This document shows positions 1 through 6,197 of a stretch of 9,317 nt of DNA, one piece after another (within the stretch, counting starts at the first letter, position 1; each line of letters starts with the position of its first letter). The translations under genes were made by a program, and so were the position numbers. The DNA lies in NCBI GenBank assembly GCA_007119335.1, contig SKPU01000040.1, forward strand, positions 1 to 9,317, read 5' to 3'. The DNA is from Syntrophomonadaceae bacterium. Lineage in GTDB: Bacteria > Bacillota > Dethiobacteria > DTU022. The notes below the pieces were generated by a model that did not search any database, had not been told where the DNA came from, and saw only the letters and a program-made list of their open reading frames with translations.

Positions 1-127
1 CACTGAGAAACTCAGCTGCACCGGGAATAATACGCCCAAGCCCGATACCGATCAAAATACATAAAGCCACCCAAACTGAAAGGTACTTGTGGAAAAAACC
101 AAGTTCATAAGCTTTTTGTTCACTCAA
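1..127 (-). CDS. ACR3-family arsenite permease, second copy (N-terminal part; runs off left edge)
   Basis: Only the first 42 codons are in the window. The translation begins (M)SEQKAYELGFFHKYLSVW and continues into a first hydrophobic helix (VALCILIGIGLG). It aligns with the N-terminus of the complete ACR3 permease at 402-1451, with about 16 identities over 33 positions, including the LGFF, YL, WVA and LG elements. ACR3 proteins are inner-membrane carriers that export arsenite (some also antimonite) using the proton motive force. The start is TTG at 127, preceded by AGGAG on the minus strand with an 8-base spacer; no ATG occurs nearby in frame. It is the third gene of the arsR-acr3 unit but is separated from the first permease by 274 bases with its own dyad region. 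Specificity cannot be judged because the conserved Cys and later helices lie outside the window. Confidence 0.8.
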   Translation of the reverse strand, partial: MSEQKAYELGFFHKYLSVWVALCILIGIGLGRIIPGAAEFLS

Positions 128-146
128 GGTTACTGCTCCTATCTAC

Positions 147-191
147 GCATATATTTATATCAGTATATGCATTTTTGTTCATATGTATGCA
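147..191 (-). promoter_or_regulatory. AT-rich dyad region upstream of second ACR3 gene (possible promoter/operator)
   Basis: GCATATA (147-153) and TATATGC (164-170) form a perfect 7-bp inverted repeat with a 10-base spacer. Immediately beside it, the minus strand reads ATATGAA, six bases, then TGCATAT, an imperfect dyad containing an ArsR/SmtB-type half-site (TGAACA). A TATACT -10-like hexamer (162-167, minus) lies inside the dyad, but no convincing -35 is seen. The position, 20-64 bases before the TTG start, would suit a second ArsR-controlled promoter. This is inference from sequence only. Confidence 0.35.
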
Positions 192-306
192 CATACCTGA
201 AATTAATTCAGCTTATCGAATAGAATTTCTTTAATATCATCTGGAAAGCGAACCCACCAAATAGCATTACCCTGCTATTATAGTCATAGAAAGCAGAATA
301 ATAACC

Positions 307-328
307 GGGCAGGGAATAATCCCTGCCC
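307..328 (-). terminator. Hairpin between the two ACR3 genes (terminator or attenuator-like)
   Basis: GGGCAGGG (307-314) and CCCTGCCC (321-328) form a perfect 8-bp, GC-rich stem with a 6-base loop. It lies 74 bases past the stop of the first ACR3 gene. No uninterrupted U-run follows on either strand (minus continues GGTTATTATTCT), so it may be a weak terminator or an mRNA-stabilising stem that reduces expression of the distal permease. Confidence 0.5.
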
Positions 329-401
329 TTATAATAACTTTCGCAGAATCTTAAAATTTTCCTTTTGCTTTATAGGTCCTATAAAACATCTACAAAAATC
401 T

Positions 402-1451
402 TCATGTTTTACTGGCAAACCAATGCCTGGTTCTTAAGCAAATCTGGACAATAATTAACATAATCGGGACCTCAATCAACATCCCGGTAACTGCAGCCAG
501 AGTTGCCCCGGAATCAATGCCAAACAGGGTTATCGCCATGGCAATGGCTACTTCAAAGTGGTTGCTGGCCGCTATCTGAGAGGTTGGAGCGGCATCTTCA
601 TAGGTAAGCCCAATTTTCTTAGAAACAAAGTAACCAATCCCAAAGATGGCAAAGATTTGAATAATCAACGGGATTAAAACGAACAGAACGAGCAAAGGAT
701 TAGCGAGAACAATCCCCGACTGGGGACTAACTATAGCTACAATGGTAAATAACAGGGCTGCCGGAGATACGTAGTGAAGCCTACCGGTTAGCCTTTCAAA
801 GGCTTCTTTACCTTTCCTTTCCAGATATATTTTCCTGGTGTAATAGCCGGCTACCAGCGGTATTCCGACATAGGCCAACACTCCAAAAGCCACCCTGGCA
901 ATTGGGACAGGAACATCTGCTATGGGCAATAACAGGACTGCTAACGGACCGTACAGCACAACCATAGTTAAAGAGTTAATCGCCACCATGACCACAACAT
1001 GGCCCATGTTGCCCCGGGATAGATAACCCCAAACCAAGACCATAGCCGTACAAGGGGCTACTCCTAAAAGGATCATCCCGGCCATCAGTTCACTGCCCAG
1101 GTCATAGCCGACAAAATCGATAAAAATGATCCTGAAAAAAAGCCAGGCTACAAAAGCCATTGTAAAAGGCTTTACCGCCCAGTTTAGGATCAGGGTGGTT
1201 GCCAAAGGTTTTACTGTTTTGCCGGCCTTGATTATCTCTCCAAAATCAGTCTGGACCATGATCGGGTATATCATTAAAAATAAAGCTATAGCAACAATAA
1301 CGGGGTAACCCATTATTTCGAAGGCTTCAAAAAAACCTGTGATCTGGGGGAATGCTTCTCCTAAAATTAAGCCCAGCGCAATACAAATTGCCACCCATAA
1401 AGTAAGGTACCTTTCAAAAAAACCAAGTTCATGTTCGTGCTTTTCAGTCAT
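402..1451 (-). CDS. acr3: ACR3-family arsenite efflux permease
   Basis: This is a 349-residue protein with about ten hydrophobic helices, the usual size and topology of bacterial ACR3 (ArsB-type 2, bile acid:sodium symporter superfamily). It exports As(III) across the cytoplasmic membrane. Visible family hallmarks are the fourth-helix Cys in [12 protein letters not shown] (Cys134), the [10 protein letters not shown] segment (residues 295-304) and the late-helix Glu in GMLIEVPIM (Glu327). Cys134 and Glu327 correspond to the residues known to be needed for arsenite transport in characterised ACR3 proteins. The N-terminus is cytosolic and charged, with no signal peptide. The ATG at 1451 is preceded by AGGGAGGG with a 6-base spacer, which supports this start. 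It follows arsR by 141 bases on the same strand and is presumably derepressed by arsenite through ArsR. No arsC or arsA is present in the window. Confidence 0.95.
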   Translation of the reverse strand: MTEKHEHELGFFERYLTLWVAICIALGLILGEAFPQITGFFEAFEIMGYPVIVAIALFLMIYPIMVQTDFGEIIKAGKTVKPLATTLILNWAVKPFTMAFVAWLFFRIIFIDFVGYDLGSELMAGMILLGVAPCTAMVLVWGYLSRGNMGHVVVMVAINSLTMVVLYGPLAVLLLPIADVPVPIARVAFGVLAYVGIPLVAGYYTRKIYLERKGKEAFERLTGRLHYVSPAALLFTIVAIVSPQSGIVLANPLLVLFVLIPLIIQIFAIFGIGYFVSKKIGLTYEDAAPTSQIAASNHFEVAIAMAITLFGIDSGATLAAVTGMLIEVPIMLIIVQICLRTRHWFASKT

Positions 1452-1592
1452 CTAAAACCCTCCCTAACCAGTGTTAATGCATTATTGCAGAATAGATGTT
1501 CTTAAATTAAACAATCAACTCTAATGGATTAATTTATCTTTTTACTGGCTAATTTGAGTGTCCTGCTTTAATAACTCCCTCCTTAATAGTCT

Positions 1593-1964
1593 CTAGATAT
1601 TTACTATTCCCGCTTTTAAATCATCGCAGGTATAGCCTTTACTTTTATAATGGACTAACTTTTCATAATCCTGCTGACATTTTTCCAGTCTTATAACTTC
1701 TGAATCCAAAATAGGCTTAATAAACGGGTATTCCTGTAAACTTCTGTTATTAATTTTGTAATAAACGTATTTTGCTTCCTTGTAATATTCTAACAGTCCG
1801 GCATTGGTAAGCTTGTTTAAATGCCTGGACGCATTTGATTGATTAACCCCCAGTAAAGTTTCCAATTCACAGACGCAAAGATCGTGATGCTGCAATAAAT
1901 TGAGCATCCGCAGCCTTGTATCATCTGCAAGAGCTTTTAAAACTATGGTTAACTTGGATTCCAT
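1593..1964 (-). CDS. arsR: ArsR/SmtB-family arsenite-responsive repressor
   Basis: This is a 123-residue winged-helix protein of typical ArsR length. The alpha-3 metal-binding motif is present as LCVCEL (Cys30 and Cys32), matching the ELCVCDL signature of arsenite/antimonite-sensing ArsR proteins. The recognition helix follows at residues 42-57 (QSNASRHLNKLTNAGL), then the beta-wing (YYKEAKYVYYKIN). Two further cysteines, Cys96 and Cys113, lie in the C-terminal region; a third ligand could be Cys96, but this is not established. The dimer is expected to bind the operator at 1982-1997 and release it on As(III) binding, so it would autoregulate itself and the ACR3 permease. The start ATG at 1964 is preceded by TAGGTGAT (minus strand) with an 8-base gap. 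It is the first gene of the ars unit. Confidence 0.95.
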   Translation of the reverse strand: MESKLTIVLKALADDTRLRMLNLLQHHDLCVCELETLLGVNQSNASRHLNKLTNAGLLEYYKEAKYVYYKINNRSLQEYPFIKPILDSEVIRLEKCQQDYEKLVHYKSKGYTCDDLKAGIVNI

Positions 1965-1981
1965 AAACTAATCACCTACAC

Positions 1982-1997
1982 ATGAACATCTGCTCAT
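1982..1997. promoter_or_regulatory. ArsR operator (imperfect 7-2-7 dyad)
   Basis: ATGAACA-TC-TGCTCAT is an inverted repeat with 6 of 7 arm positions matched. It fits the ArsR/SmtB-family operator pattern TGAACA-NN-TGTTCA. It lies between the predicted transcription start and the arsR ribosome binding site, so bound ArsR would block transcription. Position and motif support the call; binding itself is inferred. Confidence 0.75.
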
Positions 1998-2013
1998 ATC
2001 TTTTTTCATTAAT

Positions 2014-2042
2014 ATCATAAAATGATTTGCTTTTCTTGTCAA
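2014..2042 (-). promoter_or_regulatory. Sigma-A-type promoter of the arsR-acr3 operon
   Basis: On the minus strand a perfect -35 hexamer TTGACA (2037-2042) is followed after exactly 17 bases by TATGAT (2014-2019), one mismatch from the -10 consensus. The predicted transcription start is near 2007, about 43 bases before the arsR ATG and directly upstream of the operator dyad. This is a strong promoter suited to tight repression. Confidence 0.85.
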
Positions 2043-2098
2043 TGAGCTTTAAGGAGTGAACAGGACCACGTCAAAGGTTTCAAGAATTCTTTTAGAAT

Positions 2099-2125
2099 GG
2101 GGTTTAGAACCCCCTAGTTTTTTTT
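2099..2125 (+). terminator. Intrinsic terminator, plus strand, with no gene in front of it
   Basis: GGGGTT (2099-2104) pairs with AACCCC (2108-2113) across a TAG loop. After CTAG comes an uninterrupted run of eight T (2118-2125). A smaller ATTCT/AGAAT stem lies just upstream. The shape is that of a Rho-independent terminator reading left to right, but the only gene to its left is arsR on the opposite strand, so its transcript is unknown. It could block read-through antisense to the ars promoter or be left over from a lost gene. Confidence 0.6.
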
Positions 2126-2204
2126 CAATCTCTTGTATAATAAAAATATAAAACTGACTACCAAAGCAAACGGTACTCAAAATCTTGACCAGGGTTTGAC
2201 CTCG

Positions 2205-2345
2205 CATAGATTGTAATGCATATATTATAACCTCATCGAGGGGGGGGGATCTGAAGGAAGCCTGAGGCAAAATCCCAGCCCAATGAACATAGAACCGCAT
2301 ACAAGGCTGAACAGAGGCGGACGACCGGGAAGAAACGCCAGGGAA
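2205..2345 (+). mobile_element. Probable group II intron relic (part of domain I), edges uncertain
   Basis: The plus strand contains, in order, TAACCTCATCGAGGG, a 9-G run (2240-2248), ATCTGAAGGAAGCCTGAGGC, then GAACATAGAACCGCAT, ACAAGGCTGAAC and GGCGGACGA. From memory of bacterial group II introns, this order of short motifs (AACCT.ATCG, G-rich, TCTGAAGGAAG, GAACAGAAACCGCAT, AAGGCT, GGCGGACGA) is typical of domain I in Firmicute introns. After about 2325 the resemblance fades. No reverse transcriptase ORF and no domain V-like 34-nt hairpin are seen before the next gene, so this would be a truncated, non-mobile fragment. The call rests on pattern recall, not on an alignment. Confidence 0.5.
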
Positions 2346-2393
2346 GCGGTGCTAATAGCTAAAGACATACCACTGCCCTTTGGTTTAAAGCTC

Positions 2394-2422
2394 TTGCTGG
2401 AGCCTATATTTTGAGATATGAT
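2394..2422 (+). promoter_or_regulatory. Promoter for the ferredoxin-like gene
   Basis: TTGCTG (2394-2399) is followed after 17 bases by TATGAT (2417-2422). The predicted start of transcription is near 2429, giving a leader of about 26 bases before the ATG at 2455. Spacing is ideal and the -10 is strong. It sits just beyond the intron-like stretch. Confidence 0.6.
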
Positions 2423-2454
2423 TACCTTAAAATTAATGAAGTGAGCTGTTAACT

Positions 2455-3297
2455 ATGTGCGAGTTTTGTCATAAACATGGTGAAGGGGAAAAGTGGTATC
2501 TTCAGGCCCAGAATTACTCAAAAGACTTACTCAGCGATTTAAACCGGCGCAGGTACATTCACGATTTCTTCCAGAGCCCGGAAAGGAAGGCAAGAAATGT
2601 TGCCCGGTTGGACGATTTAAACAGGCTGCCATCCTTTGTTCAGTCCGTAGTGAAGCCATATCTAGTAAACAGGCAGAAAAAGACCCATTACGGACAGGTC
2701 CTGCCCCTGGAGGATATTGAAAAAATATTCGGATTTGTTAATTCCGTGGTCAGATTGCCCTGTGTCTGCCGCCATGTTACGGTGGGAACAGAAGAGCGTT
2801 ACTGTTATGGCCTTAGCATGGAGCCGGGGGGAGAAACTGCAATGGGTAATATTATCCGGTCTATTGGCGCAGATTACCTGACCGGGCCCCATACTGCAGG
2901 GCTTGAAAATATATCATCCGATCAAGCCCTTGATCAGTTCCAGGACCTTGAAAAGAAAGGGCTCGTCCACACAGTTTGGACATTCCTTTCACCCTTTATT
3001 GGTGGTATCTGCAACTGCGATCTTGACTGTTTGGCTATGCGAGCTCTATCAAAATCATACCCTGCCATGTTCCGCGCAGAATATACTGCTGAAGTAAATA
3101 TGGATTTATGCGGCGGGTGCCGTTCCTGCATGAAATCCTGTCAGTTTGGTGCAATCAAATACAGCCTGGCTAATCAAAAAGTGAGCATTGATCCGGTGGT
3201 TTGCTATGGGTGCGGAGTTTGCAGAACTTCATGTGCCCGAGATGCCATTATTTTAAAAGACCGCTCAGACGTGCCTGCAGCAGCTAACTTGTGGTAG
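2455..3297 (+). CDS. 16-cysteine iron-sulfur protein with C-terminal double [4Fe-4S] ferredoxin domain
   Basis: This is a 280-residue soluble protein with no signal peptide or membrane segment. The C-terminus carries two CxxCxxCxxxC motifs (Cys219/222/225/229 and Cys250/253/256/260), a bacterial 2[4Fe-4S] ferredoxin fold. In both, the usual Pro after the last Cys is replaced (CQ, CA). Eight more cysteines lie outside that fold in three groups: an N-terminal CxxC (Cys2, Cys5), LPCVCRH plus Cys117 (103/105/117), and CNCDLDC (186/188/192). These could bind a further cluster or metal. The family is one I associate with anaerobic Clostridia, but I do not know a function; an electron-transfer role is inferred. 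The ribosome site is weak (GAAGTGAG, 9 bases from the ATG). The gene is divergent from arsR and lies 138 bases before pgi on the same strand. Confidence 0.85.
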   Translation: MCEFCHKHGEGEKWYLQAQNYSKDLLSDLNRRRYIHDFFQSPERKARNVARLDDLNRLPSFVQSVVKPYLVNRQKKTHYGQVLPLEDIEKIFGFVNSVVRLPCVCRHVTVGTEERYCYGLSMEPGGETAMGNIIRSIGADYLTGPHTAGLENISSDQALDQFQDLEKKGLVHTVWTFLSPFIGGICNCDLDCLAMRALSKSYPAMFRAEYTAEVNMDLCGGCRSCMKSCQFGAIKYSLANQKVSIDPVVCYGCGVCRTSCARDAIILKDRSDVPAAANLW

Positions 3298-3393
3298 CCG
3301 GCAGGTAAGTGCAGAACAAAAGAAAAAGATAAAACGAAAAGTTGTTGGGAGAACTATACCCTGCCATGTCCCCTGCCACGGGCGCCGGGGCAT

Positions 3394-3429
3394 TCCATGG
3401 GTACTCCATGGACACTCCTTAAAGGAGGG
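3394..3429 (+). promoter_or_regulatory. Structured leader and ribosome binding site fixing the pgi TTG start
   Basis: AAAGGAGGG (3421-3429) lies six bases before TTG at 3436 and is the best Shine-Dalgarno sequence near any candidate start of this gene. Two dyads lie just upstream or on top of it: TCCATGG-GTACT-CCATGGA (3394-3412), a perfect 7-bp stem, and CTCC-TTAAA-GGAG (3415-3427), which would pair part of the ribosome site. An in-frame ATG at 3397 lies inside the first stem and has no ribosome site, so it is not the start. The dyads may modulate translation; that is inference. Confidence 0.55.
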
Positions 3430-3435
3430 ATTATT

Positions 3436-5178
3436 TTGGATAACAGCCGGAATAATCGGCACATCGAATTTAATAATCTTTCTGAAGCTGCCCTACAGGA
3501 AGCATTGCAGCGGTTGAAGAAAGAACAGGTCATAAACCGGATCTGGGATCACGACCACACCGTGTGGAGCGATAACCCGGCGGAGATCAGCAACCGGCTT
3601 GGGTGGTTGTACAGCCACAAGTCGATAGCAGAAAATATTGAATCCATTCATGAATTCGTCGAACAGATCCGTGTCGAAGGATATACCAGAGCCCTACTTT
3701 TGGGGATGGGCGGTTCAAGCCTGGCCCCCGAGGTTTTTCGGCAGGTTTTCGGGGTCCAGCCCGGTTACCTTGATTTAGATGTATTGGATAGCACGGCCCC
3801 GGGTGCAATTCTGGAGAAAGAAAGAGCGATTGTCCCGCATAAGACACTTTTCATTGTTTCAACAAAATCAGGTGGAACGGTAGAAACCCTTTCACTGATG
3901 AAACACTTTTATAACAAAACTCTCCTGGCTAGCGGTCAAGAAAAAGCCGGGCACCATTTCATCGCCATTACCGATCCGGGCAGCAGCTTAGAAAAAAGCG
4001 CGGGAGAATTGCGTTTTAGGAAAACATTTTTAAACAACCCTGATATTGGCGGCAGGTATTCGGCATTATCATATTTCGGTCTTGTTCCGGCAGCTTTAAT
4101 CGGGATTAATTTACAACGTCTGCTTCACAATGCGGCAACTATGGCAATAGCTGCCTATAGTTCCAATAGCCCGCTCAAAGAAAGTAATCCTCCTGCCTGG
4201 TTGGGGACTGTACTTGGCATTCTTGCTCAAAGCGGCCGTGACAAAATAACCTTTATTTCATCTCCTCCAATCAAGCCCTTCGGAACCTGGATCGAGCAGT
4301 TGATTGCAGAAAGCACCGGGAAAGAAGGAACAGGCCTTGTCCCGGTTAACGGCGAATCTCTCGCTGCGCCGGAAATTTATACTAATGATCGCTTATTTGT
4401 TTATTTCCGGCTGGCCGGTGATACCACTTACGATGAAAAGTTAAATAGATTAAAAACCGCCGGTTATCCGCTGGTTCAATTAAATTTACAGAATGAATAC
4501 GACCTGGGCGGGGAATTCTTTCGCTGGATGATGGCGACCGCTATTACCGGCTGGTTTCTCGGGGTCAATCCTTTTGATCAACCAAATGTTGAATCAGCGA
4601 AAACGCTAACTAACAAAATGATAGCAGTTTATCAGGATAAAGGAAAGCTACCTTCTTTAAACCCCGATCTGGAAGTTGAGGGAATTAAAGCTTATTCCGG
4701 ACACAAGGCTGATAGTTTGCAGCAGCTCTGGCGGGATTTTTTAAAACAGGCGAAACCAGGTGAAAACGAAGGCAAAGGCCGAAGCTACATAGCTATTCAA
4801 GCCTACCTTCCACCCGACCCTGAAACTGATCAAGCCCTGCAGGGACTGCGCGATAAGCTCCAAACCTCATGCCGCATGGCTGCTACTGTCGGCTATGGCC
4901 CCCGTTTTCTGCATTCAACCGGTCAACTTCACAAGGGGGATGCCGGGAACGGCTTATTTATTCAGTTAACAGCCGAAGCAGCAGAAGATCTGCCCATACC
5001 CGATCAGCCCGGCAGTAATAGTTCAACAATCAGTTTTGACACCCTAAAAAACGCCCAGGTCCTGGGGGATCGGCAGGCTTTACTGAATGCAGGTCGTAAA
5101 GTAATCAGTTTTCATTTTAATAAAGATATTAAAAAAGCAATTGCCAGACTTAGCGAAGCTTTGGAGAAGCACCACTAA
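3436..5178 (+). CDS. pgi: Glucose-6-phosphate isomerase (phosphoglucose isomerase), transaldolase-fusion type but stand-alone
   Basis: The 580-residue cytosolic enzyme interconverts glucose-6-phosphate and fructose-6-phosphate in glycolysis and gluconeogenesis. Two SIS domains are visible. The first has GMGGSSLAPEVF (90-101) and the sugar-phosphate loop STKSGGTVETLS (142-153), then IGGRYSALSYFGL (204-216). The second contains the catalytic-Glu segment ESTGK (Glu292) and the PGI signature NPFDQPNVESAK with Lys389. A C-terminal part has GPRFLHSTGQLHKG (488-501). The sequence style matches the PGI half of bifunctional transaldolase/PGI proteins rather than classical PGI, yet no transaldolase precedes it in frame. 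The TTG start at 3436 is chosen for its strong ribosome site; the ATG at 3397 would add 13 unconserved-looking residues. No obvious terminator follows. Confidence 0.92.
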   Translation: MDNSRNNRHIEFNNLSEAALQEALQRLKKEQVINRIWDHDHTVWSDNPAEISNRLGWLYSHKSIAENIESIHEFVEQIRVEGYTRALLLGMGGSSLAPEVFRQVFGVQPGYLDLDVLDSTAPGAILEKERAIVPHKTLFIVSTKSGGTVETLSLMKHFYNKTLLASGQEKAGHHFIAITDPGSSLEKSAGELRFRKTFLNNPDIGGRYSALSYFGLVPAALIGINLQRLLHNAATMAIAAYSSNSPLKESNPPAWLGTVLGILAQSGRDKITFISSPPIKPFGTWIEQLIAESTGKEGTGLVPVNGESLAAPEIYTNDRLFVYFRLAGDTTYDEKLNRLKTAGYPLVQLNLQNEYDLGGEFFRWMMATAITGWFLGVNPFDQPNVESAKTLTNKMIAVYQDKGKLPSLNPDLEVEGIKAYSGHKADSLQQLWRDFLKQAKPGENEGKGRSYIAIQAYLPPDPETDQALQGLRDKLQTSCRMAATVGYGPRFLHSTGQLHKGDAGNGLFIQLTAEAAEDLPIPDQPGSNSSTISFDTLKNAQVLGDRQALLNAGRKVISFHFNKDIKKAIARLSEALEKHH

Positions 5179-5326
5179 AGCTGCGCTTTCCCTCCCGGGC
5201 CTTTTTGTTAGGGGCGGGCAGAGTTGATTTGAAGGATATGGCTGGGATGAAAATATCGTTTACTTTAGCATTTAGTGAAGAAGGCAAAATAAGACCAATC
5301 TGAATTATTGCCAGGGAGGGATAGCT

Positions 5327-5683
5327 GTGAAGTGGGAAGGCTCCATCATATTTTTCGGCATAACAGACATGGGAAAAACCGACAATTTTTACCGGGAAAA
5401 ATTAGGTCTTGAGCTTTATAAAGACCAGGGTTTATGCCGGATCTACAAGGTCCCCGGTGGAGGCATGATTGGTTTTTGCACCCATCAGGAAGTGATCTGC
5501 CGGTACAAGAGCCCCATCATTACCTTTTTAACGCCGGACGTGGACTACTGTTACAAAAACCTTCTTGAAAATGGCATTTCTATAGAGGAAAAACCAAAGA
5601 ACAACCCCCGCTTTAATATTTATCATTTTTTCCTCCGGGATCCGGATGGCTACACGGTAGAAATACAGCGTTTTCTGTCTTGA
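5327..5683 (+). CDS. VOC-superfamily (glyoxalase/bleomycin-resistance fold) protein
   Basis: This is a 118-residue single-domain protein with the two beta-alpha-beta-beta-beta modules of the vicinal oxygen chelate fold. Module one has ITDMGKTDNFYREKLGLEL (12-30), the standard DxxxxxxFYxxxLGL helix. Module two ends with FFLRDPDGYTVEIQRF (101-116), the usual RDPDGxxxEI motif, with Glu112 in the metal-ligand position and His100 just before. The first-strand His used as a metal ligand in many members is absent (residues 6-9 are SIIF), so metal use is uncertain. Possible roles in the family include glyoxalase, dioxygenase, isomerase or drug binding; the substrate cannot be told. The start is GTG at 5327 with AGGGAGGG six bases upstream. 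It lies 148 bases after pgi on the same strand and may be co-transcribed. Confidence 0.85.
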   Translation: MKWEGSIIFFGITDMGKTDNFYREKLGLELYKDQGLCRIYKVPGGGMIGFCTHQEVICRYKSPIITFLTPDVDYCYKNLLENGISIEEKPKNNPRFNIYHFFLRDPDGYTVEIQRFLS

Positions 5684-5702
5684 ATCTGGAATCACCTCAA
5701 GG

Positions 5703-5719
5703 GAAGGATCATATCCTTC
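5703..5719. terminator. Short hairpin after the VOC gene
   Basis: GAAGGAT-CAT-ATCCTTC is a perfect 7-bp inverted repeat with a 3-base loop, 20 bases past the VOC stop codon. There is no T-run behind it, so it is at best a weak terminator or an RNA 3'-end stabiliser. Nothing else is recognisable between 5720 and 5814. Confidence 0.35.
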
Positions 5720-5814
5720 TGTCTGGATAATTTCGCAAATCTCACCATTTCAATACTCTGCGCCGGAAAGGGATTAACAAACTTGCCCCTCACCTTAACC
5801 TAATAATTTATCGA

Positions 5815-6045
5815 TTACCTTTTTTCTATTTTTTTGATTTTTTCTAAAACATTCTTAATGCCGTCCCAGTAAGGATGCTCACTTGAAATAGCAATTTCTT
5901 CATAGCGCTCAGCTAGATCAGGGCAATATTGCTTTAAAATAGCGCTAAGGTTTTCTCAGTTCTGGTCACCGGCTGAATTCATTTGTAAGCGGTATACCCA
6001 GATTCCATCAGAATAAAGCACTGCAATTCTATTATTGTTTCGAGA
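5815..6045 (-). pseudogene. Decayed 3' end of an unrecognised gene, with in-frame TGA
   Basis: Read on the minus strand, one frame gives about 76 codons of protein-like sequence ending at TAA (5815-5817). It is interrupted once by TGA at 5956-5958 and bounded upstream by another TGA at 6046-6048. The part after the internal stop (ENLSAILKQYCPDLAERYEE, then SSEHPYWDGIKNVLEKIKK) has amphipathic helices and a plausible charged C-terminus. The part before it (NRIAVLYSDGIWVYRLQMN) looks like beta-strands. No start codon with a ribosome site is seen. I do not recognise the family. The simplest reading is a gene remnant; a sequencing error at the TGA is also possible. It lies downstream of ggt on the same strand. 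Confidence 0.45.
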
Positions 6046-6048
6046 TCA

Positions 6049-6197
6049 GTTATATAAGGCATTGCCGAACACAGCAAAGCATAAGTCCTGACCCCTGCGT
6101 CTTTTCTTATTTAAGAGGTTTGATTTTTTAGTGGGTATTAAGTGCCAAAAGCTTTTATAATTACTGCACTTTCTTACCGCAAGCAACTATTTGCTGG
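6049..6197. other. Intergenic stretch downstream of ggt
   Basis: About 150 bases separate the ggt stop from the decayed gene. The minus strand is open in the frame of that remnant up to the TGA at 6046-6048, but the reading is rich in Lys/Arg and has no start or family resemblance. No terminator with a T-run was found for ggt here; the palindrome AAAAGCTTTT is too weak to count. Confidence 0.3.

Noticed and set aside
2240..2248. Run of nine G
   Set aside because: It is a homopolymer within the intron-like motif order; it may vary in length or be a sequencing artefact, and has no independent meaning that I can support.
2049..2300. 83-codon open frame on the minus strand between arsR and the ferredoxin-like gene
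   Set aside because: It has no ribosome site, no family resemblance, runs through the plus-strand terminator and the G-run, and is explained as a chance frame antisense to the intron-like stretch.
3359..3378. Two CCCTGCCA copies 12 bases apart
   Set aside because: Only two short copies, not an array; no CRISPR or tandem-repeat interpretation is justified.
3397..3435. Upstream ATG for pgi
   Set aside because: It lies in a hairpin, lacks a Shine-Dalgarno sequence, and is followed 39 bases later by a TTG with an excellent one.
5179..5215. GC-rich stretch with TTTTT after pgi
   Set aside because: I could not form a convincing stem directly before the T-run, so it is not called a terminator.
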